Assembly (NCBI RefSeq): GCF_016583985.1
Contig: NZ_NRSD01000001.1
Location: 434,001-498,000 of the forward strand
Direction: 5' to 3'
Source: Thiocapsa imhoffii
GTDB lineage: Bacteria > Pseudomonadota > Gammaproteobacteria > Chromatiales > Chromatiaceae
DNA length: 64,000 nt
How positions within the stretch are numbered: position 1 is the first letter of the stretch; each line of letters opens with the position of its first letter. Below are positions 37,711-46,817 of this stretch, in pieces. A program made the translations under genes and the position numbers. Under the pieces are notes generated by a model. It had not been told where the DNA came from. It saw only the letters and a program-made list of their open reading frames with translations, and ran no database searches.

Positions 37711-38100
37711 ATGTCGGAAAGACTTCTCGCCACCGGTCGTCGTAAGACCTCTGCCGCCCGCGTCTTCTTAACGCTCGGCTCGGGGCAAATCACGGTCAAC
37801 CACCGCCCACTCGATGAGTTTTTTGGGCGTGAAACGGCTCGTATGGTCGTTCGCCAACCCCTTGAAACCGCCGGTCTGCTCGATCGTGTCGATGTCACGG
37901 TCACCGTGAATGGTGGTGGGAATACCGGTCAAGCTGGTGCGATTCGTCATGGCATCGCTCGCGCCCTCGTGAAGTTCGATGAGAATCTGCGCTCCCCGAT
38001 GCGGCGAGCCGGTTTTCTAACTCGTGACGCACGCGAGGTCGAACGGAAGAAAGTCGGGCTGCACAAGGCGCGGAAACGGCCTCAGTTCTCCAAGCGCTAA
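37711..38100 (+). CDS. rpsI: 30S ribosomal protein S9
   Basis: A 129-residue protein with '[14 protein letters not shown]', '[19 protein letters not shown]' and the C-terminal '[14 protein letters not shown]', whose final Arg reaches the decoding site in the ribosome. It follows rplM directly. A small stem, CCGAT-GTGGT-ATCGG, lies just after the stop without a T run. Confidence 0.98.
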   Translation: MSERLLATGRRKTSAARVFLTLGSGQITVNHRPLDEFFGRETARMVVRQPLETAGLLDRVDVTVTVNGGGNTGQAGAIRHGIARALVKFDENLRSPMRRAGFLTRDAREVERKKVGLHKARKRPQFSKR

Positions 38101-38233
38101 CCCGATGTGGTATCGGCTTGGTCAGTTGATCGCTGGCCTCGCCCATGCCCCTGTCGATCCTGGCCGTGATGCGATGCCGCAAGTTTGGCTTGGCTCCTCA
38201 TAGACTAGGGCGACAGTCAAGATCCAACGCTTC

Positions 38234-38307
38234 TGGGGGATCGTCTAGTGGTAGGACAGCGGACTCTGACTCCGTCAACCTAGGTTCGAATCCTAGTCCC
38301 CCAGCCA
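38234..38307 (+). tRNA. tRNA-Gln (CTG anticodon)
   Basis: A complete cloverleaf can be drawn. The acceptor is TGGGGGA with TCCCCCA, then discriminator G and an encoded CCA. The anticodon arm is GCGGA-CTCTGAC-TCCGT with CTG at 34-36. The T arm carries GGTTCGAATCC. The weak T1-A72 first pair with G73 is typical of tRNA-Gln. Confidence 0.96.
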
Positions 38308-38999
38308 CTTGCTGCCCATCATCAGGTGGCTCGTACTGCCTGACCTGAGCGCTATTCGATCCGCGCAAAGCACTGCGTCCCTGGATCGATGCGAATGCGC
38401 CTTTCCAAGACGGATCACCTCCTCATACTTCAGCACTTTCGGATTCATGCGTGTCACGCGCTTTCGTTCGTGCGATTCCTTCATCTTCCCCAATCAGGCG
38501 ATCCATCAGAATCGCGGTCACAGGGTCGCGCGCGTTCTCGAGATGTGCGTAAAACTAATCCGTTTCGTTGGTGAAACGCCAGCTCGGGCAGCCTTAAGCG
38601 GATCGCCGAGAGCGCATGAGATCCTGATCCTCCGTATCGGGGGCGGCGTGTCGCGGGGTCAGTCGGACTGACTGTATGTTATACGCAACATCTTGCCAGC
38701 CCATGGCCTCCTCGTCGATCGAGCCCGGCCCTTGCCGGGTGCGGTGGCGACGCACCGGGCGGCTCGGGGTTGCGAAAACGGATCGGAACCTGCTCAGCCG
38801 TCCGATTGTTCTCGACCCTCACCCGGCGCGCATCGTCCAGGTCTCTCCTTCGATAGCCTCGATTGCCGATCTGCCACATGGCCGCCCCCGCAGTGCCTTG
38901 AACGAAGACGCCGTCGAGCGGGTCCGTGGTCGCTCCTGAACCGATTCGATGTAAAAAAGCAACAGGTCACTCATCTGTGTCTTTTTTTGCCTCACGCTG
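38308..38999. other. Intergenic region tRNA-Gln to porin
   Basis: No gene is supported in this stretch of nearly 700 bases. GGATCACCTCCT (38412-38423) equals the 3' end of bacterial 16S rRNA, or read on the minus strand a full-length ribosome-binding sequence. The minus-strand frame around it (38293-38493) yields 66 residues that I do not recognise. GCAACAG (38959-38965) and CTGTTGC (38997-39003) form an inverted repeat, and an A run and a T run lie just upstream of the porin promoter. Confidence 0.5.
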
Positions 39000-39028
39000 T
39001 TGCAAAACACTCTTCCGTGCACTATAGT
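39000..39028 (+). promoter_or_regulatory. Porin promoter
   Basis: TTGCAA (39000-39005) and TATAGT (39023-39028) are separated by exactly 17 bases, a strong sigma-70 promoter. A seven-T tract at 38982-38988 just upstream could act as an UP element. The predicted start near 39035 gives a 65-base leader before the porin start codon, which has CGGAGAAC as ribosome site. Confidence 0.7.
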
Positions 39029-39099
39029 TTGACTCGCAAAGCAGGATTGCGTTTGGTTTCTGCAGTCTGACTGACAAATTCACAACAGCGGAGAACAGC

Positions 39100-40485
39100 A
39101 TGAACAAGAAGCTCCTCAGCCTGGCAATCGCCGGCGCGATGGTTGCTCCGAGCGTCGCGATGGCCGAAGCGGTCCTCTACGGGCGCTTGAACGTTTCTCT
39201 TGACTACGCCGAAGTCAAGAACGTCATCCTTCCGACCTACGGTTTTGCCCGCAACGATCAAGGCGAGGTGATCCTTGACGATAATGGCAACCCGACCCTG
39301 GTACAGCTCACCAACGGCGTCGATTTCGACGGTTGGGGCATGTCCAGTAATGGCTATATCCCCGGCGTGAACCGTTCCAACCGAATCGGTGTGAAGGGCT
39401 CGGAAGACTTGGGCAACGGCCTGAAGGCGATCTACCAGGTCGAGCTGGGCATCAACCTGGACGACACCAACAACAACGTCCTGAATAACAACGACACCAT
39501 CTCCTACCGGAACACCTTCGTGGGTCTCGCGGGTGAGTGGGGCACCTTCTTGGTGGGTCGTCATGACACGCCCTTGAAGATCTCCACCGGCAGGCTGGAT
39601 CTCTTCTCCGACACCATGGCCGACTACAATGGCACCGTCGGCTTCCGTGATCTGCGTGCCGACAACGTACTGGCCTACATCAGCCCGAGTCTCGCTGGCT
39701 TCCAGTTCTCCGGTGCAATCGTCCCGGCCGGTGGCGCAACTGGTGGTGGTCAGGGTTTGAACCTGAATGAGAACAGCCTGGCTGGCGCCTACTCGCTCGC
39801 GGGTATCTACAGCAACGGTCCCTTCTACGCGTCCGCTGCCTATGAGTCCCTTGGCAACCAGCATTTCAACACCCAAACTCAGAGTGTTTTCGGAAGCAAC
39901 TGCCCGGTCGAGTTCCCGCCGCGCGACGTGCGTGACCCCAATGCGATCTACGGCGTGAGCTGTGACTTCCAAAGCAGTGATGCGACCGCTTGGCGCTTCG
40001 GTCTTGGTCTGCTCGATTGGAACGGCTTCACCTTGACCGGTATCTACGAGAACCGTGACGGCGAACCCTTCACCGATAAGTATTCCGGTGTCATTGATCC
40101 GACGGATGCCGCCAATAGCTTCCTGTTCAACCAGCCCTTCGCCGGTGGCGCTGCCGGTAAGGCCGAACTCTGGCAGATCCAAGCCGGTTATGCCTTTGGT
40201 AACAACATGGTCAAGGCGATGTATGGCCAGGCCGACTACTCCGCCGGTGGAAACTTCTTCTACGGCAGCGAGGTTGCCGCGAGAGATGGTGGCGCCTTGG
40301 CGTTCAACAATGAAAATACGCTTCGCAACTACAAGGTTGACACCTGGGCCGTTGGTTTCGATCACAACTTCAGCAAGCGCACCAAGGTGTATGCCCTCTA
40401 CACCGACGTGTCGAACGATGCCAAGAACGTGATCTCGGCTTCCGAGTGGAACGGCTTCTCCTTAGGGATGATGCACAGCTTCTAA
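39100..40485 (+). CDS. Major outer-membrane porin, general gram-negative type
   Basis: A 461-residue protein with a signal peptide cut after 'VAPSVAMA' and a mature start 'EAVLYGRLNVSLDYAE'. It carries 'RSNRIGVKGSEDLGNGLKAIY' and 'NTFVGLAGEWGTFLVGRHDTP', both typical of trimeric 16-strand porins, and ends in Phe, the outer-membrane sorting signal. A loop region contains two Cys ('GSNCPVEFPP', 'YGVSCDFQ') that may form a disulfide. Strong promoter, terminator and codon usage point to high expression. Confidence 0.93.
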   Translation: MNKKLLSLAIAGAMVAPSVAMAEAVLYGRLNVSLDYAEVKNVILPTYGFARNDQGEVILDDNGNPTLVQLTNGVDFDGWGMSSNGYIPGVNRSNRIGVKGSEDLGNGLKAIYQVELGINLDDTNNNVLNNNDTISYRNTFVGLAGEWGTFLVGRHDTPLKISTGRLDLFSDTMADYNGTVGFRDLRADNVLAYISPSLAGFQFSGAIVPAGGATGGGQGLNLNENSLAGAYSLAGIYSNGPFYASAAYESLGNQHFNTQTQSVFGSNCPVEFPPRDVRDPNAIYGVSCDFQSSDATAWRFGLGLLDWNGFTLTGIYENRDGEPFTDKYSGVIDPTDAANSFLFNQPFAGGAAGKAELWQIQAGYAFGNNMVKAMYGQADYSAGGNFFYGSEVAARDGGALAFNNENTLRNYKVDTWAVGFDHNFSKRTKVYALYTDVSNDAKNVISASEWNGFSLGMMHSF

Positions 40486-40517
40486 GGTTCGAGCCGAGCT
40501 GGACTTGAGGATGCTGG

Positions 40518-40544
40518 ACGGGGCCTTCGGGCCCCGTTTTTTTT
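40518..40544 (+). terminator. Rho-independent terminator of the porin gene
   Basis: ACGGGGCC (40518-40525), loop TTCG, GGCCCCGT (40530-40537), followed by a run of seven T. This is a textbook intrinsic terminator located 32 bases after the porin stop codon. Confidence 0.95.
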
Positions 40545-40610
40545 GTCCGTGAGACGGGGTGTGTGAGAACGTCTTGGTTGGCTATCGCGCCTGCCCGCTC
40601 GCGATCTCTG

Positions 40611-41273
40611 TCATGCGGGATGAAGCGTTTTGGGGCCGTCCGCTGTGCCAAGGATGAGGAGGTCCGCGGGACGCAGCGCGAAAATGCCAACCGTTACCAC
40701 GCCGGCGATGTTGTTGATGGCCTGCTCGAGTGTGACGGGGTCGATGAGATCGAGATTCTGCACATCAAGAATGAGGTTTCCGTTGTCGGTGATGACGCCT
40801 TCGCGCCAGACGGGGGTGCCGCCGAGCTTGACGAGTTGACGCGCCACATGGCTGCGCGCCATGGGGATGACCTCGACGGGGAGTGGAAAGGCGCCTAGGA
40901 CATCGACGAGCTTGCTCTGGTCAGCGATACAAACGAACTGACGACTCGCCGCGGCCACGATCTTCTCGCGGGTCAAGGCACCACCACCGCCCTTGATGAG
41001 TTGCAAGGCATGATTGGCTTCGTCGGCCCCATCGACGTAGAGTGACAGCTCCCCCACCGCGTTGAGATCGAACACCCTGATCCCATGTCCTTCAAGTCGT
41101 TTGGTGGAGGCCTCGGAGCTGGAGACGGCGCCCTCAATGCGGCCCTTGATCCGGGCCAGCGCGTCGATGAAGTGATTGACGGTCGAGCCGGTCCCGACCC
41201 CGATGACGCCGCCCTCGGCATAGGTGAGCGCAGCCTCCGCGGCCTGTTGTTTCATTGCGTCTTGGTTGTTCAT
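40611..41273 (-). CDS. rpiA: Ribose-5-phosphate isomerase A
   Basis: A 220-residue enzyme interconverting ribose-5-phosphate and ribulose-5-phosphate, needed in the Calvin and pentose phosphate pathways. Motifs: '[17 protein letters not shown]', '[11 protein letters not shown]', '[16 protein letters not shown]' and '[14 protein letters not shown]'. ATG 41273 has GGAGGA upstream on the minus strand; the frame extends further up without family similarity. It is divergent from ilvA. Confidence 0.95.
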   Translation of the reverse strand: MNNQDAMKQQAAEAALTYAEGGVIGVGTGSTVNHFIDALARIKGRIEGAVSSSEASTKRLEGHGIRVFDLNAVGELSLYVDGADEANHALQLIKGGGGALTREKIVAAASRQFVCIADQSKLVDVLGAFPLPVEVIPMARSHVARQLVKLGGTPVWREGVITDNGNLILDVQNLDLIDPVTLEQAINNIAGVVTVGIFALRPADLLILGTADGPKTLHPA

Positions 41274-41469
41274 GCGGTCCTCCAGCGAGCGGTTGGCTCG
41301 ATTGATTGCGAAGCGGGGATGGGGGGCCATTGACTGGATGGATGACACCCAAGGCGTTCTCGGGTGATGTCCAATGACGAGATCCCGGGGTTTGGCGACC
41401 CTGCCAGGACAGCCCTTCTTTCAAATCAGCCGTTCATCATAGCAGAGCCCTGCGAGTCCAGAGAGAGCC

Positions 41470-43002
41470 ATGCCAGACGCCTACATCGAACGGATCTTGC
41501 GCGCGCGTGTGTATGACGTCGCGCGTGAGACCCCCCTCTCGCATGCGCCACAGCTCTCCTCGCGCCTGCACAACGAGGTCTTTCTCAAGCGTGAGGATCT
41601 TCAACCGGTCTTTTCCTTCAAGCTCCGAGGCGCTTACAACAAGTTGATCAATCTGGACCCCAAGATCCGGGCGCGGGGTGTGATTGCCGCGAGTGCCGGG
41701 AATCATGCGCAGGGTGTGGCACTTGGTGCCGCGAAACTTGGGATTTCCGCCACGATCGTGATGCCACGCACGACCCCCGGGATCAAGGTGCGCTCGGTGC
41801 GGGGCTTCGGCGGGAAAGCGGTTTTGCATGGTGATTCCTATGATGATGCCTTCACCCACGCCATGACCCTGGTGCGGGAGAAGGGCCTGACCTTCTTGCA
41901 TCCCTTCGATGATCCAGACGTCATCGCTGGCCAGGGAACCATCGGGATGGAGATCCTGCGTCAGCATCCCGAGCCGCCATACGCCATCTTTGTGCCAGTG
42001 GGTGGCGGTGGGCTGATCGCGGGGATCGCGGCCTATGTGAAATGGTTGCAACCCAGTGTCCGCATCATCGGGGTGGAGCCGGAGGATGCTCCAACCCTTC
42101 ACCATGCCCTGGCGGCAGGGCGTCGCGTTGAACTCGATCGTGTTGGCCTCTTCGCCGACGGTGTCGCGGTGAAGTTGATCGGTGAAGAGACCTTTCGGGT
42201 TGCGCGCGAGCGGGTCGACGAAGTCATTCTGGTGAGCGCCGACGAGATCTGTGCCGCGGTGAAGGACATCTTCGATGACACGCGCGGCATCGCGGAACCG
42301 GCTGGCGCTCTGGCTGTGGCCGGGTTGAAGCGCTATGTGGCCATGAGGCAGATTCAAGGTCGGCATTTGGTCGCGATCGAGAGCGGTGCCAATGTCAACT
42401 TCGATCGGCTCCGTCACATCGCCGAGCGAGCGGAGCTCGGTGAGCGGCGTGAGGCCCTACTCGCGGTGGAGATTCCGGAGCGGCCGGGTAGCTTCCTCGC
42501 CTTCTGTCGCGTGCTTGGGCGACGCCAGATCACCGAATTCAATTATCGCTACAGCAATGCGCAGCGTGCCCAGGTCTTTGTTGGTATCGAGCTGACACGC
42601 GGCGACGAGGAGCGTGAAGAGTTGATCGAGCGGCTCGTCGAGAAGGGACTCGGGGTTCTCGACATGACCGAGAATGAAATGGCCAAGCTCCACATCCGCC
42701 ATATGGTGGGCGGCCATGCCGATGAACTCGACACCGAGACACTGGTGCGGTTCGAATTCCCAGAACGCCCTGGCGCGCTGCTCGACTTTCTCTCCGCGTT
42801 GGGCAAGCGTTGGAATATCACCTTGTTTCATTACCGCAATCATGGTGCGGCCTATGGGCGGGTCTTGATGGGTGCGCAGGTGCCTGCGACCGAGGCCACC
42901 GCATTTCGTGAGGCGCTTGATGGATTGGGCTATCGCTATCAGGATGAGACCGAAAACCCCGCCTACCGTCTGTTCGCGGGATCCCGGGCCAACCCGCGCT
43001 GA
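41470..43002 (+). CDS. ilvA: Threonine dehydratase, biosynthetic
   Basis: A 510-residue PLP enzyme that makes 2-oxobutanoate for isoleucine. The PLP Lys is in 'VFSFKLRGAYNK' (Lys51); 'ASAGNHAQGVALGAAKLG' and 'VPVGGGGLIAGIAAY' bind the cofactor phosphate. The C-terminus has two ACT-like regulatory domains ('VEIPERPGSFLAFCRVLG' and 'FEFPERPGALLDFLSALG'), as in feedback-inhibited biosynthetic enzymes. ATG 41470 has AGAGAGAG upstream. Confidence 0.96.
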   Translation: MPDAYIERILRARVYDVARETPLSHAPQLSSRLHNEVFLKREDLQPVFSFKLRGAYNKLINLDPKIRARGVIAASAGNHAQGVALGAAKLGISATIVMPRTTPGIKVRSVRGFGGKAVLHGDSYDDAFTHAMTLVREKGLTFLHPFDDPDVIAGQGTIGMEILRQHPEPPYAIFVPVGGGGLIAGIAAYVKWLQPSVRIIGVEPEDAPTLHHALAAGRRVELDRVGLFADGVAVKLIGEETFRVARERVDEVILVSADEICAAVKDIFDDTRGIAEPAGALAVAGLKRYVAMRQIQGRHLVAIESGANVNFDRLRHIAERAELGERREALLAVEIPERPGSFLAFCRVLGRRQITEFNYRYSNAQRAQVFVGIELTRGDEEREELIERLVEKGLGVLDMTENEMAKLHIRHMVGGHADELDTETLVRFEFPERPGALLDFLSALGKRWNITLFHYRNHGAAYGRVLMGAQVPATEATAFREALDGLGYRYQDETENPAYRLFAGSRANPR

Positions 43003-43166
43003 CCCCGCGGCTCCAAGGCTGATTGGCGTGCGGATCCAGTCATTCGAGGTGGTGGCGCGCAGCCCGGGACTTGCGGTGTCTCACCCGCGGTGGCGGCCGC
43101 TGACCGATGGTCATGGTGTGTCGTGGGTCTTTCAGAACCCGTGAGACAGGCCATGGTGGTGCCCGC

Positions 43167-43775
43167 TCAACTGCGTCTGTCGGGGATCTCAAGGCACCTC
43201 TCGGTTGCCACCAGATCGAGCCGGACATCCCAGGGGCGTGCGTCGAGTTGGGGAACACGCTGGCACTCGTGGGCAATGCCGATCAAGCGAGGGCGGCGCC
43301 AGAGCCGGCGTTGATTGAGCCGTGCGAGGGTGCGGTCATAGTAGCCACCGCCCATGCCGAGCCGATTTCCCGCACCGTCGAAGCCAACCAATGGCATCAG
43401 GAGGATATCGAGATCACGTGCGCGTTGTCGATGGCGGCGGTCAACGGCCGGTTCTAGGATCCCGAAGCGGTTGGGGCGCATTGGCATGCCGGGTCGATAC
43501 GGCGCAAACAGCAGCGGGGTTCGCCGACTGCCGAGGCCGCGCGCGAGCACGGGAAGATAAAGAGACTGCCCGCGCTGTTGCGCGCGCCGCATCAGTGGCC
43601 GTACGTCGAGTTCACCGTCACAGGGCCAGTAGGCCGCAATCCGACGCGCACGGACGAAGGGGTAATGGCGCTGTAGGGTGCGGGTCAGCTGTCTGGCATG
43701 TGCACGCTGATCGTCGCGTGACAAGGCGCGGCGGGCGCGTCGCAGTGCTGTGCGCAGCGGTGCGAGATGAGACAT
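43167..43775 (-). CDS. ygfA: 5-formyltetrahydrofolate cyclo-ligase
   Basis: The 202-residue product has 'RRIAAYWPCDGELDVRPLM' and the Gly-rich 'VGFDGAGNRLGMGGGYYDR', which are diagnostic. The enzyme returns 5-formyl-THF to the folate pool. It sits right after 6S RNA and zapA, the conserved ssrS-ygfA arrangement, and may be read from the same transcript. ATG 43775 begins at the family start but has no clear ribosome site. Upstream bases belong to 6S RNA. Confidence 0.88.
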   Translation of the reverse strand: MSHLAPLRTALRRARRALSRDDQRAHARQLTRTLQRHYPFVRARRIAAYWPCDGELDVRPLMRRAQQRGQSLYLPVLARGLGSRRTPLLFAPYRPGMPMRPNRFGILEPAVDRRHRQRARDLDILLMPLVGFDGAGNRLGMGGGYYDRTLARLNQRRLWRRPRLIGIAHECQRVPQLDARPWDVRLDLVATERCLEIPDRRS

Positions 43776-43792
43776 GCTTCGAGTAAAGGAGG

Positions 43793-43982
43793 GACACCCC
43801 CCATATGTGCCGTTTAAGGCCTTTTGTTCTTGAACCAGGAGGTTCAAGTGGGGACACTCGACAAGGCTTCAGGCTTCCCGCTCGGTGACGGACATGCACA
43901 ACCGCCTCGCTTCTGCGACCCCAGGGTAGTCATTAGGCTCAAGAAAATACCCAGGCCACACTCGAACACGACAGGGGGTGTC
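43793..43982 (-). ncRNA. ssrS: 6S RNA
   Basis: Between zapA and ygfA, the usual place, the minus strand folds as 6S RNA. The ends pair (GACACCCCC at the 5' end with GGGGGGTGTC at the 3' end). The conserved 3' hairpin is seen as CTTGAACC-TCCT-GGTTCAAG, like the CCUUGAACC...GGUUCAAGG stem of E. coli 6S RNA, and GCCTGAAGCC lies before it. 6S RNA binds sigma-70 holoenzyme in slow growth. Ends are estimated from pairing, within about 10 bases. Confidence 0.85.
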
Positions 43983-43993
43983 TAGAACCTAGG

Positions 43994-44323
43994 CTATACC
44001 CTTTCGTTCTGCGCGTCCAGGGCTTGATTGGTTGCAAGCGCGTCGACGATCCGGTCCTGGAGTCGGGCAAGGCGTTGTTCGTTCTCGGTTGGATCTCCCC
44101 CGCGCAACCGCTGGAACTGGTAGAGCTCGTGCGCGATATTCAGGGCGGCCATCACAGCGATGCGATCACTGCCGATCACCCGGCCGGTCTTGCGAATTTC
44201 GCGCATCTTCCCGTCGAGTAAGCGGGCCGACTCGCGCAGACCCTCTTGTTCGCGGGGCTCGCAGGCGATGCGGTAGTCCTTGTCGAGGATTCTGATGCTG
44301 ACTTGAATTGGCTCTTCGCTCAC
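43994..44323 (-). CDS. zapA: Cell division protein ZapA
   Basis: A 109-residue FtsZ-associated protein with 'SIRILDKDYRIACEPREQEGL' in its globular head, 'GSDRIAVMAALNIAHELYQFQ' and a C-terminal coiled coil. ZapA cross-links FtsZ filaments at the division ring. Its start overlaps the stop of the upstream coiled-coil gene by four bases. The 6S RNA promoter must lie within or at the end of this gene. Confidence 0.93.
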   Translation of the reverse strand: MSEEPIQVSIRILDKDYRIACEPREQEGLRESARLLDGKMREIRKTGRVIGSDRIAVMAALNIAHELYQFQRLRGGDPTENEQRLARLQDRIVDALATNQALDAQNERV

Positions 44324-44529
44324 AGGCTCTCCTCCATGGCACGCAGTCTTGAAAGCATGGCCTCGACACGGCTACGTGCCTGTTCAGTCTTTTCGATCAA
44401 CTCACCGCGCTCGGCGACGAGGATGTCCTGACGAGTCCGGAGCGATCGGTTTTCTTCACGCAGGCGCTCATTGATGCGGATCAAGTCGTCCACCTGCTGT
44501 TCCAATTGGGCAAGATCAAAAATAGCCAA
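44320..44529 (-). CDS. Small coiled-coil protein (TIGR02449/ZapB-like)
   Basis: A 69-residue, strongly helical protein: 'LAQLEQQVDDLIRINERL' continues in heptads to the end. It matches the TIGR02449 family that precedes zapA in gammaproteobacteria and resembles ZapB, a division-ring coiled coil. Overlap with zapA (ATGA) suggests coupled translation and a shared role in division. Confidence 0.85.
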   Translation of the reverse strand: MAIFDLAQLEQQVDDLIRINERLREENRSLRTRQDILVAERGELIEKTEQARSRVEAMLSRLRAMEESL

Positions 44530-44558
44530 AATTTTCTGACTCCGATAAGGTTCCGCGC

Positions 44559-44587
44559 ACTATAGAAGGCGTGCGAGGGACGGTCAA
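44559..44587 (-). promoter_or_regulatory. Promoter for the zapB-like/zapA/6S/ygfA strand
   Basis: On the minus strand TTGACC (44582-44587) and TATAGT (44559-44564) are spaced by exactly 17 bases, 30 bases before the first gene. Both boxes match sigma-70 at 5 of 6 positions. The rest of the 347-base divergent region (44530-44876) holds no gene, and I found no clear promoter for ygfB. Confidence 0.7.
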
Positions 44588-44876
44588 TCGCGAGGATGTG
44601 CATGCTATGATCGGACGCGATATGCGGTGGACAAGTCCGCTTTCCGAGCGCACTCGGGGCACTGGGATGGTGCCTCAAATTTCGCTGAAAGCGCTCCCTA
44701 GACGGGCCTGACGGGTGTTGACGAGGGGCCAGCGAGCTGTCCTGGTCAACCCACGTGTTTTGGTGGTCGCCTGCTCGCGCCAACCACGATCGGGCAAGGT
44801 CCGCGCATTCCGCAATAACGTGTTCGGATCAGAGCCCAAAGCCCGCGCGAGCGGGTCGCGGTGCCGTGTGGAGACC

Positions 44877-45428
44877 ATGACCAGAATCGACCCTGAACGT
44901 TTTGCCCGCGCATTGAGCGAGTCCGAGCTCTGTCCAACGCCCAGTGAAGCGCACGGCATTCTCTGTGCGCTCTTCTGTGGTGGTGACCTCGAGCCCGAGG
45001 TCACCTGGACGGGGTTGCTGATCGCGCGTGTCCCTGATCGTGATCTGCTTGCCGCCGAGAAGCAGGCGACCTTAGCCGAGGTCGCGCGGGAGGTCCGGGC
45101 TGCGTTTGAAGAACCCGACCTCGGTCTCACACTCTATACAGTGGGCGAGGATCGGCCCCTTGCCGAACGGGCATCCGCGCTCTATGACTGGACGAGAGGC
45201 TTTCTCTTCGGTTGGGCGTTGCTCGAGGAGAAGGGAACCACGACCTCGCCGGTGATCCGGGAGGTCCTGCATGATTTCGCTGAGATCACACGCATGGATC
45301 TCGATCAACTCATCGAGGACGAACAGCATGAGGAGGCATTGACCGAGGTGACGGAATTCATTCGCGTTGCGGCCATGCTGATCCATCAGGAGCAGGTCGC
45401 CGTCAACACTGACGCATCCCCGCCATGA
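44877..45428 (+). CDS. ygfB: YgfB family protein (UPF0149)
   Basis: A 183-residue acidic, helical protein of the UPF0149/YecA-like family, with 'TPSEAHGILCALFCGG' and 'ALYDWTRGFLFGWALLEEKG'. Function is poorly known; in Pseudomonas a YgfB protein affects beta-lactam resistance. It heads the ygfB-pepP-ubiH-ubiI operon, an order also found in E. coli. ATG 44877 begins at the family start. The stop overlaps pepP (ATGA). Confidence 0.9.
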   Translation: MTRIDPERFARALSESELCPTPSEAHGILCALFCGGDLEPEVTWTGLLIARVPDRDLLAAEKQATLAEVAREVRAAFEEPDLGLTLYTVGEDRPLAERASALYDWTRGFLFGWALLEEKGTTTSPVIREVLHDFAEITRMDLDQLIEDEQHEEALTEVTEFIRVAAMLIHQEQVAVNTDASPP

Positions 45429-46741
45429 CGCGGACCGAATTCAAACGGCGGCGTCGTGCGCTAGCGCGAGCGATCGGACCGCGTGGCATTGCCGTGATTC
45501 CCGCGGCACGGGAGGTGGTGCGCAATCGCGATGTCCATTATCCCTTTCGACAACACAGCGATTTTGTCTACCTCACGGGCTTCCCCGAACCTGATGCGGT
45601 GGCGGTGATCACTCCTCAGCATGAGGGGGGGGAATACCATCTCTTTTGCCGACCGAGCGATCCTGAACGTGAGCAGTGGGACGGCCGTCGCGTGGGCGTC
45701 GAGGGCGCACGAACGCTGTTCGGTGCCGATGCGGCCCACCCCGTGAGTGAGCTCGATGAGTTGATGCCGACCCTGCTCGACGGGCGAGAGCGACTCTTCT
45801 ATCCCATTGGGGCGGACCCAGCGTTCGATGCCCGGGTGATGGGCTGGATCAATCGGGTTCGTGCCAATGTCCGCACGGGCGCCCTGGCGCCGGAGACCTT
45901 GGTGACGATCGAATCGGTGCTCCATGAACTGCGCTTGCGCAAGAGTGCGCAAGAAATCAAGTTGATGCAACGCGCTGCCGGGATCTCGGCGGCGGCGCAT
46001 TGCCGGCTGATGCGGATGTGCCGACCCGGTCTCAACGAGGCGGACCTGGAGGCCGAATTTCAACATGCCTGTGCCACCGCGGGCGCGCGCCATCAAGCCT
46101 ATCCGCCGATCGTTGGTGGGGGACGCAATGCCTGTGTGCTCCATTACACCGACAACTGTGCGCCCTTGCGTGACGGCGACCTGGTCTTGATCGATGCGGG
46201 TTGTGAGTTGGAAGGGTACGCCTCGGACATCACGCGAACCTTTCCCGTCAATGGCCGCTTCAGCCCACCGCAACGACAGCTCTACGAGCTGGTGCTGGAG
46301 GCTCAGCGCGCGGCGATCGCGAAGGCAACGCCCGGCCAGCGTTGGAACGAGCCCCATGATGAGGCGGTCAGGGTGCTGACCGAGGGGCTGATCAGGCTCG
46401 GCGTGCTCAAGGGCGAACTCGCGCAACTTCTCAAGGACGAGGCGCACAAGCCCTACTACATGCACCGAACCGGTCACTGGTTGGGAATGGACGTGCACGA
46501 CGTCGGGCGCTACAAAGTGGCTGAAGAGTGGCGAACCTTCGAGCCGGGGATGGTCTTGACGGTCGAGCCTGGGCTCTATCTTGCGCGGGACGATGCGATT
46601 CCAGAGCCATACCGTGAGATCGGCATTCGCATTGAGGACGATGTCCTGATCACCGAGACCGGTCACCAGATCCTTTCGCACGAGGTCCCGAAGGATCCGG
46701 ACGCCATCGAGTCGCTGATGGCGACGGCGCGACCGGCCTGA
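45425..46741 (+). CDS. pepP: Xaa-Pro aminopeptidase P
   Basis: A 438-residue metallopeptidase removing N-terminal residues next to Pro. Metal ligands are seen in 'LIDAGCELEGYASDITRTFP' (two Asp), 'HRTGHWLGMDVHDVG' (His), 'LTVEPGLYL' (Glu) and 'GIRIEDDVL' (Glu). The N-terminal 'HYPFRQHSDFVYLTGFPEP' is typical. It overlaps ygfB by four bases and precedes ubiH by 76. Confidence 0.95.
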   Translation: MTRTEFKRRRRALARAIGPRGIAVIPAAREVVRNRDVHYPFRQHSDFVYLTGFPEPDAVAVITPQHEGGEYHLFCRPSDPEREQWDGRRVGVEGARTLFGADAAHPVSELDELMPTLLDGRERLFYPIGADPAFDARVMGWINRVRANVRTGALAPETLVTIESVLHELRLRKSAQEIKLMQRAAGISAAAHCRLMRMCRPGLNEADLEAEFQHACATAGARHQAYPPIVGGGRNACVLHYTDNCAPLRDGDLVLIDAGCELEGYASDITRTFPVNGRFSPPQRQLYELVLEAQRAAIAKATPGQRWNEPHDEAVRVLTEGLIRLGVLKGELAQLLKDEAHKPYYMHRTGHWLGMDVHDVGRYKVAEEWRTFEPGMVLTVEPGLYLARDDAIPEPYREIGIRIEDDVLITETGHQILSHEVPKDPDAIESLMATARPA

Positions 46742-46817
46742 TTGCGCGCGCGGGTGCCAGAAGGCGTTCCGGACTCACAGAATAACGGTTCGAGAGGAGC
46801 CCGAGGGCAAGAACAAC

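Noticed and set aside
38293..38493. Minus-strand 66-residue frame overlapping the tRNA 3' end as an integrase remnant
   Set aside because: No integrase or transposase motif is visible, and there is no second copy of the tRNA end to suggest an attachment site.
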